This document shows, piece by piece, positions 9,497-18,665 of a stretch of DNA of 64,000 bases; position 1 is the first letter of the stretch; every line of letters begins with the position of its first letter. The position numbers and the translations under genes are program-made. A model generated the notes under the pieces. The model ran no database searches. It had not been told where the DNA came from and saw only the letters and a program-made list of their open reading frames with translations. This DNA comes from Citrobacter freundii ATCC 8090 = MTCC 1658 = NBRC 12681 (GTDB lineage Bacteria > Pseudomonadota > Gammaproteobacteria > Enterobacterales > Enterobacteriaceae), in contig NZ_CP049015.1 of the NCBI RefSeq assembly GCF_011064845.1, positions 2,356,001 through 2,420,000 on the forward strand. The letters run 5' to 3'.

Positions 9497-9573
9497 AACT
9501 CACTCCATTATAGTTATCGCTATATATTAATCTCTACAGCGAAATTAATAGCATGCTAATAATGGAGTGAGTT
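9497..9573. repeat. 15-bp perfect inverted repeat spanning the ynfE ribosome-binding site
   Basis: AACTCACTCCATTAT at 9497-9511 is the exact reverse complement of 9559-9573; the arms are separated by 47 bases. The arm next to ynfE contains the GGAGTG ribosome site and abuts the ATG. If both arms were in the transcript they could pair and hide the ribosome site. The expected FNR-dependent transcription start near 9562 would leave only part of the distal arm in the RNA, so a DNA-level role is equally possible. Confidence 0.7.
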
Positions 9574-9596
9574 TACCCATTTATGAGTATGTCATC

Positions 9597-9610
9597 TTAA
9601 TGCATATCAA
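9597..9610 (-). promoter_or_regulatory. FNR box upstream of ynfE
   Basis: The minus strand reads TTGATATGCATTAA, nine of ten conserved positions of the FNR consensus TTGAT-N4-ATCAA. A weak -10 (TAAACT) lies at the spacing expected for a site centred near -41.5. E. coli ynfEFGH-dmsD is FNR-activated, so this assignment agrees with known biology. Confidence 0.72.
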
Positions 9611-9644
9611 ACTGGAGTAACCCTCCGCGCACGGAGGGTGAGAT

Positions 9645-9950
9645 TTATTGCGGTTCGGCGACGTGTCCATCTTGTGCAGATGTGCTATTGGCGGGGGCGT
9701 TGCCGCTGTTGGTCCGGGTATAGAGAATTTTGTGCGTATCATTTGCACAATGTCCGACTACCAGTGAGTCAGGCTGATCGGCCTGATCGTTGGGGACAAT
9801 ATTCAGCGTGAAGCTGGATTCAGCAACACCATTATTGATGATGCGCTGTTCGATATCGCTTTTTACGCGTTCGCATGACGCGGGTGCCGCCAGAACCTGC
9901 GGGGAAGCGACTACCAATATGATCGCAGCAATTCCTGGTATGTATTTCAT
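9645..9950 (-). CDS. ynfD: Small periplasmic protein YnfD (DUF1161)
   Basis: About 101 residues: a Sec signal peptide (hydrophobic stretch ending near VLAAPA), then the conserved core CERVKSDIEQRI and a second cysteine in VGHCAND. The two cysteines probably form a disulphide. The DUF1161 family has no established biochemical function. Two ATG codons stand in tandem; the second (9950) is six bases after GGAG and gives the E. coli length. It faces away from ynfC and lies between the reductase operon and ynfC/speG as in E. coli. Confidence 0.88.
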   Translation of the reverse strand: MKYIPGIAAIILVVASPQVLAAPASCERVKSDIEQRIINNGVAESSFTLNIVPNDQADQPDSLVVGHCANDTHKILYTRTNSGNAPANSTSAQDGHVAEPQ

Positions 9951-10055
9951 CATCAGCTCCTTTATGATCGACTTAAACTAAGATTAGCATTTCTGGTGTA
10001 AATAACTGTATTTGCTAATATGATTGAGAATTATCTTCTTATTCCGGTGAAAAAT

Positions 10056-10766
10056 GTGAAGAAACAGACCCTGTTAGGTTTCCTGTGTGTCGTGCTGGTC
10101 GGGTGTGATAATGCCAAAGGACTGGTTTCCTTTACGCCGGAAATGGCCAGTTTTTCCAATGAATTTGATTTCGACCCGCTGCGTGGGCCGGTGAAAGATT
10201 TCAGCCAGACGCTGCTTAATGATAAAGGTGAGGTCACTAAGCGTGTCGTTGGTACGCTGTCACAGGAAGGGTGTTTCGATACGCTTGAACTGCACGATAT
10301 TGAAAACAATACCGGTATGGCGCTGGTCCTGGATGCAAACTACTACCGGGATGCCGAAACGCTGGAAAAACGGATCCGTTTACAGGGCAAATGCCAATTG
10401 GCAGAACTGCCTGCGGCGGGCGTGGTGTGGGATACCGACGATAACGGTTTTGTCGTTTCCGCCACGGGGAAAGAGATGAAGGTGGAATATCGCTATGATG
10501 CGGAAGGCTACCCGCTGGGTAAAACAACCGTCAATAAGGACAATACCTTACAGGTTGATGCCAAACCGTCGGTCGACCCGTTGAAGAAGCTGGATTACAC
10601 CGCGGTGAGCCTGCTCAACAATCATCCGGTAGGCAACGTCAAACAAACGTGCAAATACGATGAATACGCAAATCCGGTCAACTGCCAGCTCGTTATCGTT
10701 GACGAGAGCGTGAAGCCGGCAGTTGAACACCATTACTCAATTGAAAACACCATCGCGTACTATTAG
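10056..10766 (+). CDS. ynfC: Lipoprotein YnfC (UPF0257)
   Basis: A 236-residue probable outer-membrane lipoprotein. The leader KKQTLLGFLCVVLVGCDN ends in a lipobox with the acylated cysteine at position 17. The rest (TPEMASFSNEFDFDPLRGPV, then a long soluble domain) is collinear with E. coli YnfC; function is unknown. I chose the GTG at 10056, preceded by CCGGTGA, because it puts the lipid cysteine at the same position as in E. coli and gives the same total length. An upstream in-frame ATG at 10020 lacks a ribosome site. It converges with speG, seven bases away. Confidence 0.88.
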   Translation: MKKQTLLGFLCVVLVGCDNAKGLVSFTPEMASFSNEFDFDPLRGPVKDFSQTLLNDKGEVTKRVVGTLSQEGCFDTLELHDIENNTGMALVLDANYYRDAETLEKRIRLQGKCQLAELPAAGVVWDTDDNGFVVSATGKEMKVEYRYDAEGYPLGKTTVNKDNTLQVDAKPSVDPLKKLDYTAVSLLNNHPVGNVKQTCKYDEYANPVNCQLVIVDESVKPAVEHHYSIENTIAYY

Positions 10767-10773
10767 TCAGGCT

Positions 10774-11334
10774 TTATTGAGCGGTAGGTTGCAGCAGGTT
10801 AGGACCTGACGTTTTATGTTCTGCCAGATACTGCTGCTGGAAGATACACATACGTATAGTGTTGCGGTATTGGCCGTTGATAAAGAATTCATGAATCAGC
10901 TCGCCTTCGACCATAAAGCCAAGTTTACGGTAGATGTGGATAGCTTTTTCGTTCTCTTTATCAACGATCAGATACAGCTTATATAAATTGAGTACGGTGA
11001 AGCCGTAATCCATCGCCAGCTTAGCAGCCCGGGAAGCCAGACCTTTGCCCTGATAATCAGGGGAAATAATGATCTGGAATTCCGCCCGTCGGTGCACATG
11101 GTTAATTTCAACCAGTTCCACGAGTCCGGCTTTTTCACCGTCGCATTCCACCACAAAGCGACGTTCGCTTTGGTCGTGAATGTGTTTGTCATACAGGTCT
11201 GACAGCTCAACAAACGCTTCGTAAGGTTCTTCAAACCAGTAACGCATTACGCTGGCGTTATTATCAAGCTGATGAACGAATCGTAAATCTTCACGCTCCA
11301 GCGGGCGCAACTTAACACTGAGGGCGCTAGTCAT
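10774..11334 (-). CDS. speG: Spermidine N1-acetyltransferase SpeG
   Basis: A 186-residue GNAT enzyme that acetylates spermidine and spermine using acetyl-CoA, relieving polyamine excess in cold or stress. Visible motifs are the acidic polyamine-site region ([20 protein letters not shown]) and the acetyl-CoA loop [19 protein letters not shown]. It is almost identical to E. coli SpeG. The ATG at 11334 follows AAGGA by about seven bases and gives the standard length; an upstream in-frame start at 11349 has no such support. It converges with ynfC. Confidence 0.95.
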   Translation of the reverse strand: MTSALSVKLRPLEREDLRFVHQLDNNASVMRYWFEEPYEAFVELSDLYDKHIHDQSERRFVVECDGEKAGLVELVEINHVHRRAEFQIIISPDYQGKGLASRAAKLAMDYGFTVLNLYKLYLIVDKENEKAIHIYRKLGFMVEGELIHEFFINGQYRNTIRMCIFQQQYLAEHKTSGPNLLQPTAQ

Positions 11335-11369
11335 ATCGTATCCTTTCAATATCCTTCAAAGTGCAATAA

Positions 11370-11711
11370 TTATGGGGCAACGGTGCGGCCAGTACGGCGG
11401 TCAAGGCAGCGCAGTGTGTTAGGTTCCCAGTACGCATTAATATTAGCGCTCTGTTCGCATTTATCACGGCTATCAAAGGCTGTATCGGCTTTGTCCCACT
11501 CTTTCTCTGCACGTTTGTTGACTTTCTGGCGAAGCTGACGCGTATCGTTCCATTGTTCCTTTTCCATTGCTGCTTGTTGACGACTTTGCGCACTGTCCCC
11601 GGATTCAATGACCAGTTTACTGGTTTCAGCAAATGCGGAAGAGGTGTACACAGCCGCAGCCAGCGTCAGCATAGCCGTCAGGCACAGGCGTTTGGTCAGT
11701 GTAATTTTCAT
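11370..11711 (-). CDS. ynfB: Periplasmic protein YnfB (UPF0482)
   Basis: 113 residues with a cleavable signal peptide (to about residue 28, ending SSAFA), then a charged helical segment rich in Lys, Glu, Gln and Arg. Two cysteines ([10 protein letters not shown] and [10 protein letters not shown]) could pair in the periplasm. It has the same length as, and is clearly homologous to, E. coli YnfB; no function is established. It lies upstream of speG on the same strand with a 35-base gap, so co-transcription is possible. Confidence 0.9.
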   Translation of the reverse strand: MKITLTKRLCLTAMLTLAAAVYTSSAFAETSKLVIESGDSAQSRQQAAMEKEQWNDTRQLRQKVNKRAEKEWDKADTAFDSRDKCEQSANINAYWEPNTLRCLDRRTGRTVAP

Positions 11712-11864
11712 GGCGAATTCCTTTTATGGGAAAGGGTAAAAACGATAAAACAGGGTTAAATTCTACACTATTCCGGTTTGCGGGCATACCCACCCGGTGG
11801 ATATGGATACGCTAACGAGATTCTGTCGTATCATAGTTAAACCGAAGGTAACTGAATAACATCA

Positions 11865-12191
11865 ATGCTTAAGACCACATTTCTTTTTTTCGTCACCGCG
11901 TTATGCGAAATCATTGGCTGCTTTTTACCCTGGCTTTGGCTTAAGCGCGGGGCTACAGCCTGGTTGCTGATACCCGCCGGGATGTCACTGGCTTTATTCG
12001 TCTGGTTGCTGACACTGCATCCGGCAGCCAGCGGGCGTGTATACGCAGCCTATGGCGGTGTTTACGTGGTGACCGCGCTGCTATGGCTACGCATTGTCGA
12101 TGGTGTAAAACTCAGTTTGTATGACTGGTCTGGCGCGCTGGTGGCGTTGTGCGGCATGTTGATCATTGTGGCTGGATGGGGGCGCGCATAG
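11865..12191 (+). CDS. ynfA: Small inner-membrane protein YnfA (UPF0060)
   Basis: 108 residues forming four transmembrane helices (about 5-24, 32-51, 61-79, 85-104). The UPF0060 family is structurally like small multidrug resistance (SMR) exporters, and YnfA of Shigella has been reported to act as an SMR-type efflux pump. Conserved features seen are the N-terminal glutamate in ALCEIIGCF and the [12 protein letters not shown] segment. It is transcribed alone and ends in a rho-independent terminator. Efflux function here is inferred from the family. Confidence 0.92.
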   Translation: MLKTTFLFFVTALCEIIGCFLPWLWLKRGATAWLLIPAGMSLALFVWLLTLHPAASGRVYAAYGGVYVVTALLWLRIVDGVKLSLYDWSGALVALCGMLIIVAGWGRA

Positions 12192-12201
12192 CGCCTTTTT
12201 T
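12181..12201 (+). terminator. Rho-independent terminator of ynfA
   Basis: The stem GGCGC/GCGCC with a five-base loop is followed by six T residues. It overlaps the last codons of ynfA. Confidence 0.7.
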
Positions 12202-12236
12202 GTGATCAAGCAGAGTTTTTTTGATCTTTATACTTG

Positions 12237-12251
12237 TATGGTAGTAGTTTA
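12237..12251. promoter_or_regulatory. Candidate RspR operator upstream of rspA
   Basis: TATGGTAGTAGTTTA, 47 bases before the rspA start, shares ten identical leading bases with a palindromic element in the ydfG-dcp gap (18551-18567, minus strand). The nearby GntR regulator RspR is the obvious candidate binder. The assignment rests on this shared motif and on gene proximity. Confidence 0.35.
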
Positions 12252-12298
12252 GTTGAGTAAATTTCATGCATCACAAGAACAGATGTAGGGAATAAGAA

Positions 12299-13513
12299 AT
12301 GAAGATTGTTGGGGCTGATGTTTTTGTTACCTGTCCTGGGCGTAATTTTGTAACGTTGAAAATTACGACAGAAGATGGGATCACCGGGCTGGGAGATGCC
12401 ACGTTAAATGGACGCGAGCTGTCCGTGGCGTCGTATCTGAAAGATCACGTGTGTCCGCAGCTTATTGGTCGCGATGCGCATCGTATTGAGGATATCTGGC
12501 AGTTTTTCTACAAAGGCGCGTACTGGCGTCGTGGGCCGGTCACCATGTCGGCGATTTCCGCAGTGGATATGGCATTGTGGGACATCAAAGCGAAAGCAGC
12601 CAATATGCCGTTGTACCAGTTACTCGGCGGTGCTTCTCGTGAAGGAGTTATGGTTTATTGCCACACCACTGGCCATACTGTTGATGACGTACTGGAAGAT
12701 TATGCGCGTCATAAAGAAATGGGTTTTAAAGCGATTCGCGTGCAGTGTGGCGTACCGGGCATGAAAACCACTTACGGTATGTCTAAAGGCAAAGGACTGG
12801 CCTATGAACCTGCCACTAAAGGGCAATGGCCGGAAGAACAGTTATGGTCAACGGAGAAATATCTCGATTTCACGCCAAAACTGTTTGAAGCCGTGCGCGA
12901 TAAATTCGGTTTCAACGAACATCTCCTGCACGACATGCATCACCGTCTGACGCCAATTGAAGCGGCCCGTTTTGGCAAAAGCATTGAGCAATATCGTCTG
13001 TTCTGGATGGAAGACCCAACCCCAGCTGAAAACCAGGAGTGCTTCCGCCTGATCCGCCAGCATACCGTCACGCCGATTGCGGTAGGGGAAGTGTTCAATA
13101 GCATCTGGGACTGCAAACAGCTGATCGAAGAACAATTGATCGACTATATCCGCACCACCATCACCCATGCAGGTGGTATCACCGGTATGCGCCGGATTGC
13201 TGATTTCGCGTCGCTGTATCAGGTACGTACCGGTTCACATGGACCTTCCGATCTATCGCCTGTGTGCATGGCCGCCGCGCTGCATTTTGATCTGTGGGTG
13301 CCGAACTTCGGCGTACAGGAATATATGGGCTATTCCGAGCAGATGCTGGAAGTGTTCCCACATAACTGGACATTTGATAACGGCTATATGCACCCAGGAG
13401 ACAAACCCGGCCTTGGGATCGAGTTTGACGAAAAACTGGCGGCGAAATATCCGTATGAACCTGCATATCTGCCTGTTGCTCGCCTGGAAGATGGCACGCT
13501 GTGGAACTGGTAA
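12299..13513 (+). CDS. rspA: RspA, enolase-superfamily mannonate dehydratase (ManD family)
   Basis: A 404-residue enolase-superfamily protein, nearly identical to E. coli RspA. The N-terminal capping domain (to about 115) precedes a TIM barrel with acid-sugar dehydratase residues, including the metal-ligand regions [18 protein letters not shown] and VGEVFN. Members of this clade dehydrate D-mannonate to 2-keto-3-deoxygluconate, often with low activity. E. coli rspA was first named for suppressing starvation signalling by homoserine lactone. It starts a run rspA, MHS transporter, ydfI on one strand, suggesting uptake and oxidation or dehydration of a sugar acid, under RspR control. Confidence 0.93.
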   Translation: MKIVGADVFVTCPGRNFVTLKITTEDGITGLGDATLNGRELSVASYLKDHVCPQLIGRDAHRIEDIWQFFYKGAYWRRGPVTMSAISAVDMALWDIKAKAANMPLYQLLGGASREGVMVYCHTTGHTVDDVLEDYARHKEMGFKAIRVQCGVPGMKTTYGMSKGKGLAYEPATKGQWPEEQLWSTEKYLDFTPKLFEAVRDKFGFNEHLLHDMHHRLTPIEAARFGKSIEQYRLFWMEDPTPAENQECFRLIRQHTVTPIAVGEVFNSIWDCKQLIEEQLIDYIRTTITHAGGITGMRRIADFASLYQVRTGSHGPSDLSPVCMAAALHFDLWVPNFGVQEYMGYSEQMLEVFPHNWTFDNGYMHPGDKPGLGIEFDEKLAAKYPYEPAYLPVARLEDGTLWNW

Positions 13514-13573
13514 ATATAAATTTTACGTACGAAAGATGTTGATTAACCCAATACCCTACAGAAGGTTAAACTT

Positions 13574-14908
13574 ATGGTTAGTTCAGTCGATATTAAAAAC
13601 AACGTAGATAATAAGCCCATTATTCGCCGAGTGGCTTCAGCATCCGCAATTGGTACTGCTGCTGAGTATTATGATTTTTTTGCATATGGCACAGCAGCTG
13701 TACTCTTTTTTGGCCATTTATTTTTCCCAAGTGATGATCCGTTAATTAGTACACTCGCGGCTTTTGCTACCTATGCTGTTGGTTTCCTCGCAAGACCATT
13801 AGGCGGAATTGTCTTTGGACATATTGGCGATAAAGTTGGACGCAAAAAAGCTCTGGTGATTACGATATTAATCGTTGGCTTAGGGACATTCTGTATTGGC
13901 TTGTTACCTACATACGAAAAAATAGGTGTATGGGCCCCAGCTTTACTTATTTTTATTCGTGTATTACAAGGCTTTGGTGTTGGAGGTGAACAAGCCGGTG
14001 CAGTACTGATGACTGCTGAATACTCTGAACCCAAGCATCGTGGTTTTTTCTCCAGTTGGGTTCAAATCGGCGCTCCGGTTGGCTTCCTTCTGCCTTTGGC
14101 ACTCTTTGCGTTGTTGAATGCCACGCTTTCTCCAGAGGCAATGATGGATTATGGGTGGCGTATACCGTTCCTGTTAAGCCTGCTACTGGTTATTGTTGGG
14201 CTGTTTATCCGCTTAAAAATTGATGAGTCACCAGTCTTTGCTCAGATTAGGGAGACAAAAGCAGAAGAATCGCGACCATTAGTCGAAGTCATTCGTGATT
14301 TCCCTGGTATTGTTGTTAAGGGAGTGTGCGCTAAGCTTATTGAAGCTTGCACATTTGCTATGTTTACTGTGATTGTCCTTGCTTACGGTAAAGCAAATAA
14401 TCTTGATGCAAATATCTTGATGGAGACAATGATTGTCGCAGTGATAATAGAAATTGTTGCCATACCTCTAATGGGATCGCTGTGTGACAGAATTGGGCGT
14501 AAACCCGTCTATATTATGGGTGCGCTTCTTCAGGTTGTTATGATTATTCCATTCTTCCTGGCAATTAATCAGGATAATTTCTGGCTAACACAGCTTGTGA
14601 TGATTCTGGTTCTGAGTTTTGGACATAGTATGTGCTATGCGCCTCAGGCCTCTTATTTTCCGGAGCTTTTCCCTACGCACATTCGCTGTAGCGGTATTGC
14701 ATTAATTTGGCAGTTAGGATCGCTGATAGGTAGTGGGATCCTGGGGCTGGTGGCTGTGAAGATTCTGCAGGTTACTGGTGGGCATTATTATGGACTGGCA
14801 ACCTACGTGATTGTACTAGGCGTCATCTCAGTCATTGGTTTGTTAATGATGCCTGAAACCGCGCCGCAGAGACTAAAACGTGAATACCAGCAGTGGCAGA
14901 AACACTAA
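13574..14908 (+). CDS. MHS-family MFS transporter, probable sugar-acid/organic-acid:H+ symporter
   Basis: 444 residues, about twelve membrane helices, of the metabolite:H+ symporter branch. Evidence is the N-terminal segment AAEYYDFFAYGTAA, the loop motif GHIGDKVGRKKAL and the RVLQGFGVGGEQAGAV segment typical of ShiA/YhjE/ProP-like carriers. It sits between rspA and ydfI, where E. coli has the dehydrogenase gene rspB, so it probably imports the sugar acid these enzymes use. Its DNA looks more AT-rich, with more A/T-ending codons, than rspA and ydfI on either side, suggesting separate acquisition. The substrate is not readable from sequence. Confidence 0.85.
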   Translation: MVSSVDIKNNVDNKPIIRRVASASAIGTAAEYYDFFAYGTAAVLFFGHLFFPSDDPLISTLAAFATYAVGFLARPLGGIVFGHIGDKVGRKKALVITILIVGLGTFCIGLLPTYEKIGVWAPALLIFIRVLQGFGVGGEQAGAVLMTAEYSEPKHRGFFSSWVQIGAPVGFLLPLALFALLNATLSPEAMMDYGWRIPFLLSLLLVIVGLFIRLKIDESPVFAQIRETKAEESRPLVEVIRDFPGIVVKGVCAKLIEACTFAMFTVIVLAYGKANNLDANILMETMIVAVIIEIVAIPLMGSLCDRIGRKPVYIMGALLQVVMIIPFFLAINQDNFWLTQLVMILVLSFGHSMCYAPQASYFPELFPTHIRCSGIALIWQLGSLIGSGILGLVAVKILQVTGGHYYGLATYVIVLGVISVIGLLMMPETAPQRLKREYQQWQKH

Positions 14909-15071
14909 TCTTCTTTGGCGGCAGTGTGCCGCCATATTCATCTTTCAGGTGGTATATAGCTTAGATATTGATGTCATACCAATCATAAAAAGCTTAATGC
15001 AAATCAAAACATACAACCATACAGGCGTTACTCTGGAACAGTCCTGATTTCATTTATAAGTAGGCCGTACC

Positions 15072-16538
15072 ATGCAAAACAAGCTCTTAGCGGCAAAGGC
15101 TGCACTTCCTGACTACGATCGTACAAAACTGGTTCCGCGTATTGTTCATCTGGGGTTTGGCGCGTTTCACCGCGCACATCAGGGGGTTTACGCTGACATT
15201 TTGGCTGCAGACCACGGCAGTGACTGGGGCTACTGCGAAGTGAATCTGATTGGCGGCGAGCAGCAGATTTTCGATCTGAAACAGCAAGATAATCTGTATA
15301 CCGTTGCAGAGATGTCTGCTGATGCCTGGACTGCGAGAGTCGTGGGCGTGGTGAAAAATGCATTGCATGCGCAGGTTGATGGTCTGGAAAGCGTACTGGC
15401 AGCGATGTGTGAACCACAAGTCGCGATCGTTTCCCTGACCATAACGGAGAAAGGATACTGCCATTCCCCGGCGACCGGTGAACTGATGTTAGACAATCCA
15501 ATGATTGCCGCCGATCTGCAAAACCCAAAACAGCCAAAAACTGCGCCAGGCGTAGTGGTTGAGGCTTTGGCACGCCGCAAAGCGGCAGGTTTAGCCGCCT
15601 TTACTGTGATGTCCTGCGACAACATGCCTGAAAACGGTCATGTAATGCGTAATGTTGTCACCGCGTATGCCAGAGCGGTGGATGAAGAACTGGCTGCGTG
15701 GATCGAACAACATGTGACGTTCCCGTCGACTATGGTTGACCGAATTGTCCCGGCAGTTACCCCAGAGACTCTGGACAAAATTGAACACATCACTGGCGTA
15801 CGCGACCCGGCAGGTGTGGCATGTGAGCCTTTCCGTCAGTGGGTTATCGAAGATAACTTTGTTTCCGGTCGTCCTGAATGGGAGAAGGCAGGAGCGGAGC
15901 TGGTAGCAGATGTCATTCCGTTTGAAGAGATGAAACTGCGTATGCTCAACGGCAGCCACTCTTTCCTGGCTTATCTTGGTTATCTGGCCGGTTATCAACA
16001 CATTAATGATTGTATGGACGATGAAAACTATCGTCTTGCAGCTCGTGCGCTGATGTTGCAGGAACAAGCACCCACGCTGAAAGTAAAAGGTGTTGATCTA
16101 CAGCGTTATGCCGATCTGTTAATTGAGCGTTACAGCAACCCGGCACTGCGTCATCGTACCTGGCAGATTGCTATGGACGGAAGCCAAAAATTGCCGCAGC
16201 GTATGCTTGATTCCGTTCGTTGGCACATTGTAAACGGCAGTCACTTTGATTTACTGGCGCTGGGCGTGGCCGGCTGGATGCGCTACGTCGGCGGTGTGGA
16301 TGAGCAGGGCCAGGCGATTGAAATTAGCGATCCGCTGTTGCCCGTGATCCAGAATGCGGTGCGTAGCAGTAACGAGGGCGAAGAGCGCGTTCGGGCGCTG
16401 CTGGCGATCGATGCTATCTTTGGTCGTGAACTGCCGCAGGTTGAATTGTTCAAAAACCAGGTTACACAAGCATATCTTGCTTTACTGGCTGAAGGGGCGA
16501 AGGCGACGGTTGCGAAGTATGCAGCAAAACTGAAGTAA
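15072..16538 (+). CDS. ydfI: Mannitol dehydrogenase-family D-mannonate oxidoreductase YdfI
   Basis: A 488-residue polyol/sugar-acid dehydrogenase (UxuB/MtlD-like long-chain family). The N-terminal nucleotide-binding part begins with [13 protein letters not shown]. The catalytic region includes [10 protein letters not shown], with the Lys...Asn...His catalytic set of this family. It is closely related to E. coli YdfI, which pairs with RspA in hexuronate metabolism. The gene follows the MHS transporter after 163 bases that contain an eight-base-pair hairpin (14916-14934). It ends in a strong terminator. Substrate preference (mannonate against another aldonate) is inferred from the family. Confidence 0.9.
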   Translation: MQNKLLAAKAALPDYDRTKLVPRIVHLGFGAFHRAHQGVYADILAADHGSDWGYCEVNLIGGEQQIFDLKQQDNLYTVAEMSADAWTARVVGVVKNALHAQVDGLESVLAAMCEPQVAIVSLTITEKGYCHSPATGELMLDNPMIAADLQNPKQPKTAPGVVVEALARRKAAGLAAFTVMSCDNMPENGHVMRNVVTAYARAVDEELAAWIEQHVTFPSTMVDRIVPAVTPETLDKIEHITGVRDPAGVACEPFRQWVIEDNFVSGRPEWEKAGAELVADVIPFEEMKLRMLNGSHSFLAYLGYLAGYQHINDCMDDENYRLAARALMLQEQAPTLKVKGVDLQRYADLLIERYSNPALRHRTWQIAMDGSQKLPQRMLDSVRWHIVNGSHFDLLALGVAGWMRYVGGVDEQGQAIEISDPLLPVIQNAVRSSNEGEERVRALLAIDAIFGRELPQVELFKNQVTQAYLALLAEGAKATVAKYAAKLK

Positions 16539-16557
16539 CGAAGATTATGTTTTATGT

Positions 16558-16597
16558 CGCCATCTGGCTTTCAACGGGCCAGATGGCGCTGTTTTTT
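16558..16597 (+). terminator. Rho-independent terminator of ydfI
   Basis: A perfect 11-bp stem (16558-16568 with 16578-16588, CGCCATCTGGC) is followed by CTG and six T residues. Confidence 0.85.
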
Positions 16598-16613
16598 CTG
16601 GCATTCACACCAA

Positions 16614-16817
16614 TTAGTTCATGCCTAAACGAATCAGCTCGAGGGGGGCATATTTGCCTTCACACCCTTCGATTTCCACTGTTTTTCCGCGGCGAATCTG
16701 CTCAGCGGTCAGGCCATCGGTATCTATCGCTGTAATGCGGCCTGTGAGCCCGGTGTCGCTGATCATGACGCGGCTGCCAGTGGTGATTGCGTTACGGTTA
16801 CGATCGTATGTTTTCAT
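16614..16817 (-). CDS. ydfZ: Small selenium-associated protein YdfZ
   Basis: A 67-residue cytoplasmic protein nearly identical in plan to E. coli YdfZ (start [17 protein letters not shown], end LIRLGMN). E. coli YdfZ was reported to bind selenium post-translationally and is induced without oxygen through FNR. A single cysteine (EGCEGKY) is the obvious candidate site. I started it at the ATG at 16817, which follows GGAGAAAACACC and matches the family length; an upstream in-frame ATG at 16883 lies in the leader. It is a single-gene unit with an FNR box about 100 bases upstream. Function remains uncertain. Confidence 0.9.
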   Translation of the reverse strand: MKTYDRNRNAITTGSRVMISDTGLTGRITAIDTDGLTAEQIRRGKTVEIEGCEGKYAPLELIRLGMN

Positions 16818-16913
16818 GGTGTTTTCTCCTTTCCAACTTACCGTCAAAGCCCGTGGGCTTTTAGTCCCACGTAACGGGCGCAATATAAATACGCTTCTCG
16901 TTAAGGATTTTTT

Positions 16914-16927
16914 TTGTTTTCGATCAA
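16914..16927 (-). promoter_or_regulatory. FNR box upstream of ydfZ
   Basis: The minus strand reads TTGATCGAAAACAA, nine of ten conserved FNR positions. A TATATT -10 element (16882-16887) lies downstream at roughly class II distance. E. coli ydfZ is known to be FNR-activated. Confidence 0.68.
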
Positions 16928-17008
16928 AATCACAGCTTTTTTTATGCAGTTATGCAGGAGAGGGTAAAACGCAGGAGAAACTCACCCCGGTGTGAGGCGA
17001 GCGTAGTA

Positions 17009-17695
17009 TTAATCTTCGCTGAACCAGTCGCTATTTTCCTGACGAATAAGCTGAACGGACTCACCAATTTCCTGGAGATGGAGCATCATTGCGCGCTCGA
17101 CCGCATCGCCATCATGTTTCTCAAGGGCGGCAAAGATATCGTGATGCTGGCGTAACAGCATTTCAGGCGGGGAAATATGATCCAGGCTCATATAACGAAC
17201 GCGGTCAATTGTAGCCTTTATATTCTCAACGGTATCCCAGGCGAGTTGGCACTCGGCGATTAAAGCCAGTTTCTGATGAAACTCATCATCAAGCTGGAAG
17301 AAATCATTGATCTGTTTTCGGTCAATTGCTATGCGCTGCTGATGCAAATTTTGTTCAAGCTGATAGCACTGTTGGTCGTTGATCAGCGATGCGGCGCGGC
17401 GTACCACGGCACATTCAATCGCCTGGCGGACAAAACAACCATTTTGCACCTGCGACAGCGAAATCTTGTTCACATAGCTGCCACGCTGTGGGCGGATCTG
17501 AATCAGACCGTTTTCTGCCAGTTTGATGAATGCTTCTCGTACCGGCTGGCGTGACACATTAAAGCGTACGGAAACCTCTTTCTCAGACAGCGGTGTACCG
17601 GGTGCTATCAGACAATGCACGATATCACGGCGAAGAATACGGTAAATCTGTTGATTTACTGGCTGTGTAGGGTTGAGCTGCGTTTCTACGGTCAT
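17009..17695 (-). CDS. rspR: GntR/FadR-family regulator RspR (YdfH)
   Basis: 228 residues. The N-terminal winged helix contains [25 protein letters not shown], split as [11 protein letters not shown] and [11 protein letters not shown] FadR-type all-helical effector domain (FCD) from about residue 80 carries metal-ligand candidates in DDEFHQKLA and [11 protein letters not shown]. coli RspR represses rspA-rspB. Here it would be expected to control rspA, the MHS transporter and perhaps ydfI and ydfG, which surround it. It is separated from those genes by ydfZ, as in E. coli. Confidence 0.92.
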   Translation of the reverse strand: MTVETQLNPTQPVNQQIYRILRRDIVHCLIAPGTPLSEKEVSVRFNVSRQPVREAFIKLAENGLIQIRPQRGSYVNKISLSQVQNGCFVRQAIECAVVRRAASLINDQQCYQLEQNLHQQRIAIDRKQINDFFQLDDEFHQKLALIAECQLAWDTVENIKATIDRVRYMSLDHISPPEMLLRQHHDIFAALEKHDGDAVERAMMLHLQEIGESVQLIRQENSDWFSED

Positions 17696-17781
17696 TCATT
17701 CTTACTTTTTAGAGAGTTAACCCGGATATTTTATCACTTCTTTCAGGCTATCTATACCCGGCGCAAGGCCGGGCAGATAAA

Positions 17782-18528
17782 TTAGCTCCGATGAATACTC
17801 AGCCCGGCAAAAGACTGTGTGACAGGCATCATTTCAAGGGTGTTGATATTGACATGAGCCGGTAAAGAAGCCACCCACCATACCGCTTCTGTGACATCTT
17901 GCGGGGTCAGCGCCGTGGTATTTTCGTAGGCTTTTTCAGCTTTGGCATCATCACCTTTGAAACGGACATTAGAGAATTCCGTACCGCCAACCAGACCCGG
18001 TTCGATGTCGGTAACGCGAATGGCAGTGCCGTGTAAATCAGTACGTAAATTCAGGCTAAACTGGCGAACAAATGCTTTGGTCGCACCGTAGACGTTACCG
18101 CCAGCGTATGGCCAACTGCCCGCTGTAGAACCGATATTGATAATATGACCGCGGTTGCGTTCAACCATGCCTGGCAGAACGGCACGGGTCATATAAACCA
18201 GCCCCTTGTTGTTGGTGTCGATCATATTTTCCCAGTCTTCAACGCTGGCCTTATGGGCAGGCTCAAGGCCCAGCGCCAGACCTGCGTTGTTGACCAGAAC
18301 ATCAATATTGCGCCATTCAGCAGGGAGGGCGTCCAGCATCTCTTCAATTGATGCACGATTACGTACGTCCAGTTGCGCGGTATAGAGGCGGTCACCCAAT
18401 TCCTCTTTCAGTTCCTGCAGGCGCTCCTGGCGGCGTCCGGTGGCAATAACTTTATGCCCATTCTCAATAAAACGACGCGTAATGCACTCACCAAAACCTG
18501 CGGTTGCTCCGGTTACTAAAACGATCAT
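17782..18528 (-). CDS. ydfG: NADP-dependent 3-hydroxy acid dehydrogenase YdfG
   Basis: A 248-residue short-chain dehydrogenase. The Rossmann motif TGATAGFG is at residues about 6-13, NNAGLALG is present, and the catalytic set is Ser in GSTAGSW plus YxxxK in VYGATKAF. E. coli YdfG oxidises L-allo-threonine and serine and acts as a malonic semialdehyde reductase (detoxification in the Rut pyrimidine pathway). I started at the ATG at 18528, giving MIVLVTGATAG and the exact E. coli length; an in-frame ATG at 18543 would add five residues. It is divergent from dcp across 137 bases. Confidence 0.95.
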   Translation of the reverse strand: MIVLVTGATAGFGECITRRFIENGHKVIATGRRQERLQELKEELGDRLYTAQLDVRNRASIEEMLDALPAEWRNIDVLVNNAGLALGLEPAHKASVEDWENMIDTNNKGLVYMTRAVLPGMVERNRGHIINIGSTAGSWPYAGGNVYGATKAFVRQFSLNLRTDLHGTAIRVTDIEPGLVGGTEFSNVRFKGDDAKAEKAYENTTALTPQDVTEAVWWVASLPAHVNINTLEMMPVTQSFAGLSIHRS

Positions 18529-18550
18529 CTCACTGTTCCTCAACGCTTTT

Positions 18551-18567
18551 TATGTAGTACTACCATA
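18551..18567. promoter_or_regulatory. Palindromic element between ydfG and dcp, candidate RspR site
   Basis: TATGTAGTACTACCATA contains the perfect ten-base palindrome GTAGTACTAC (18554-18563). The minus strand TATGGTAGTA matches ten bases of the element upstream of rspA (12237-12251). It lies in the promoter region of ydfG. Confidence 0.35.
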
Positions 18568-18665
18568 GCACGTCATTTCCGTTCAGAGCTATTCCTGCGT
18601 AACGCGATTGCGGTTGATTCCAGGGAAGTCTACTCTGGTAAACAAATCGTTTTCAGGAGTGAAAG

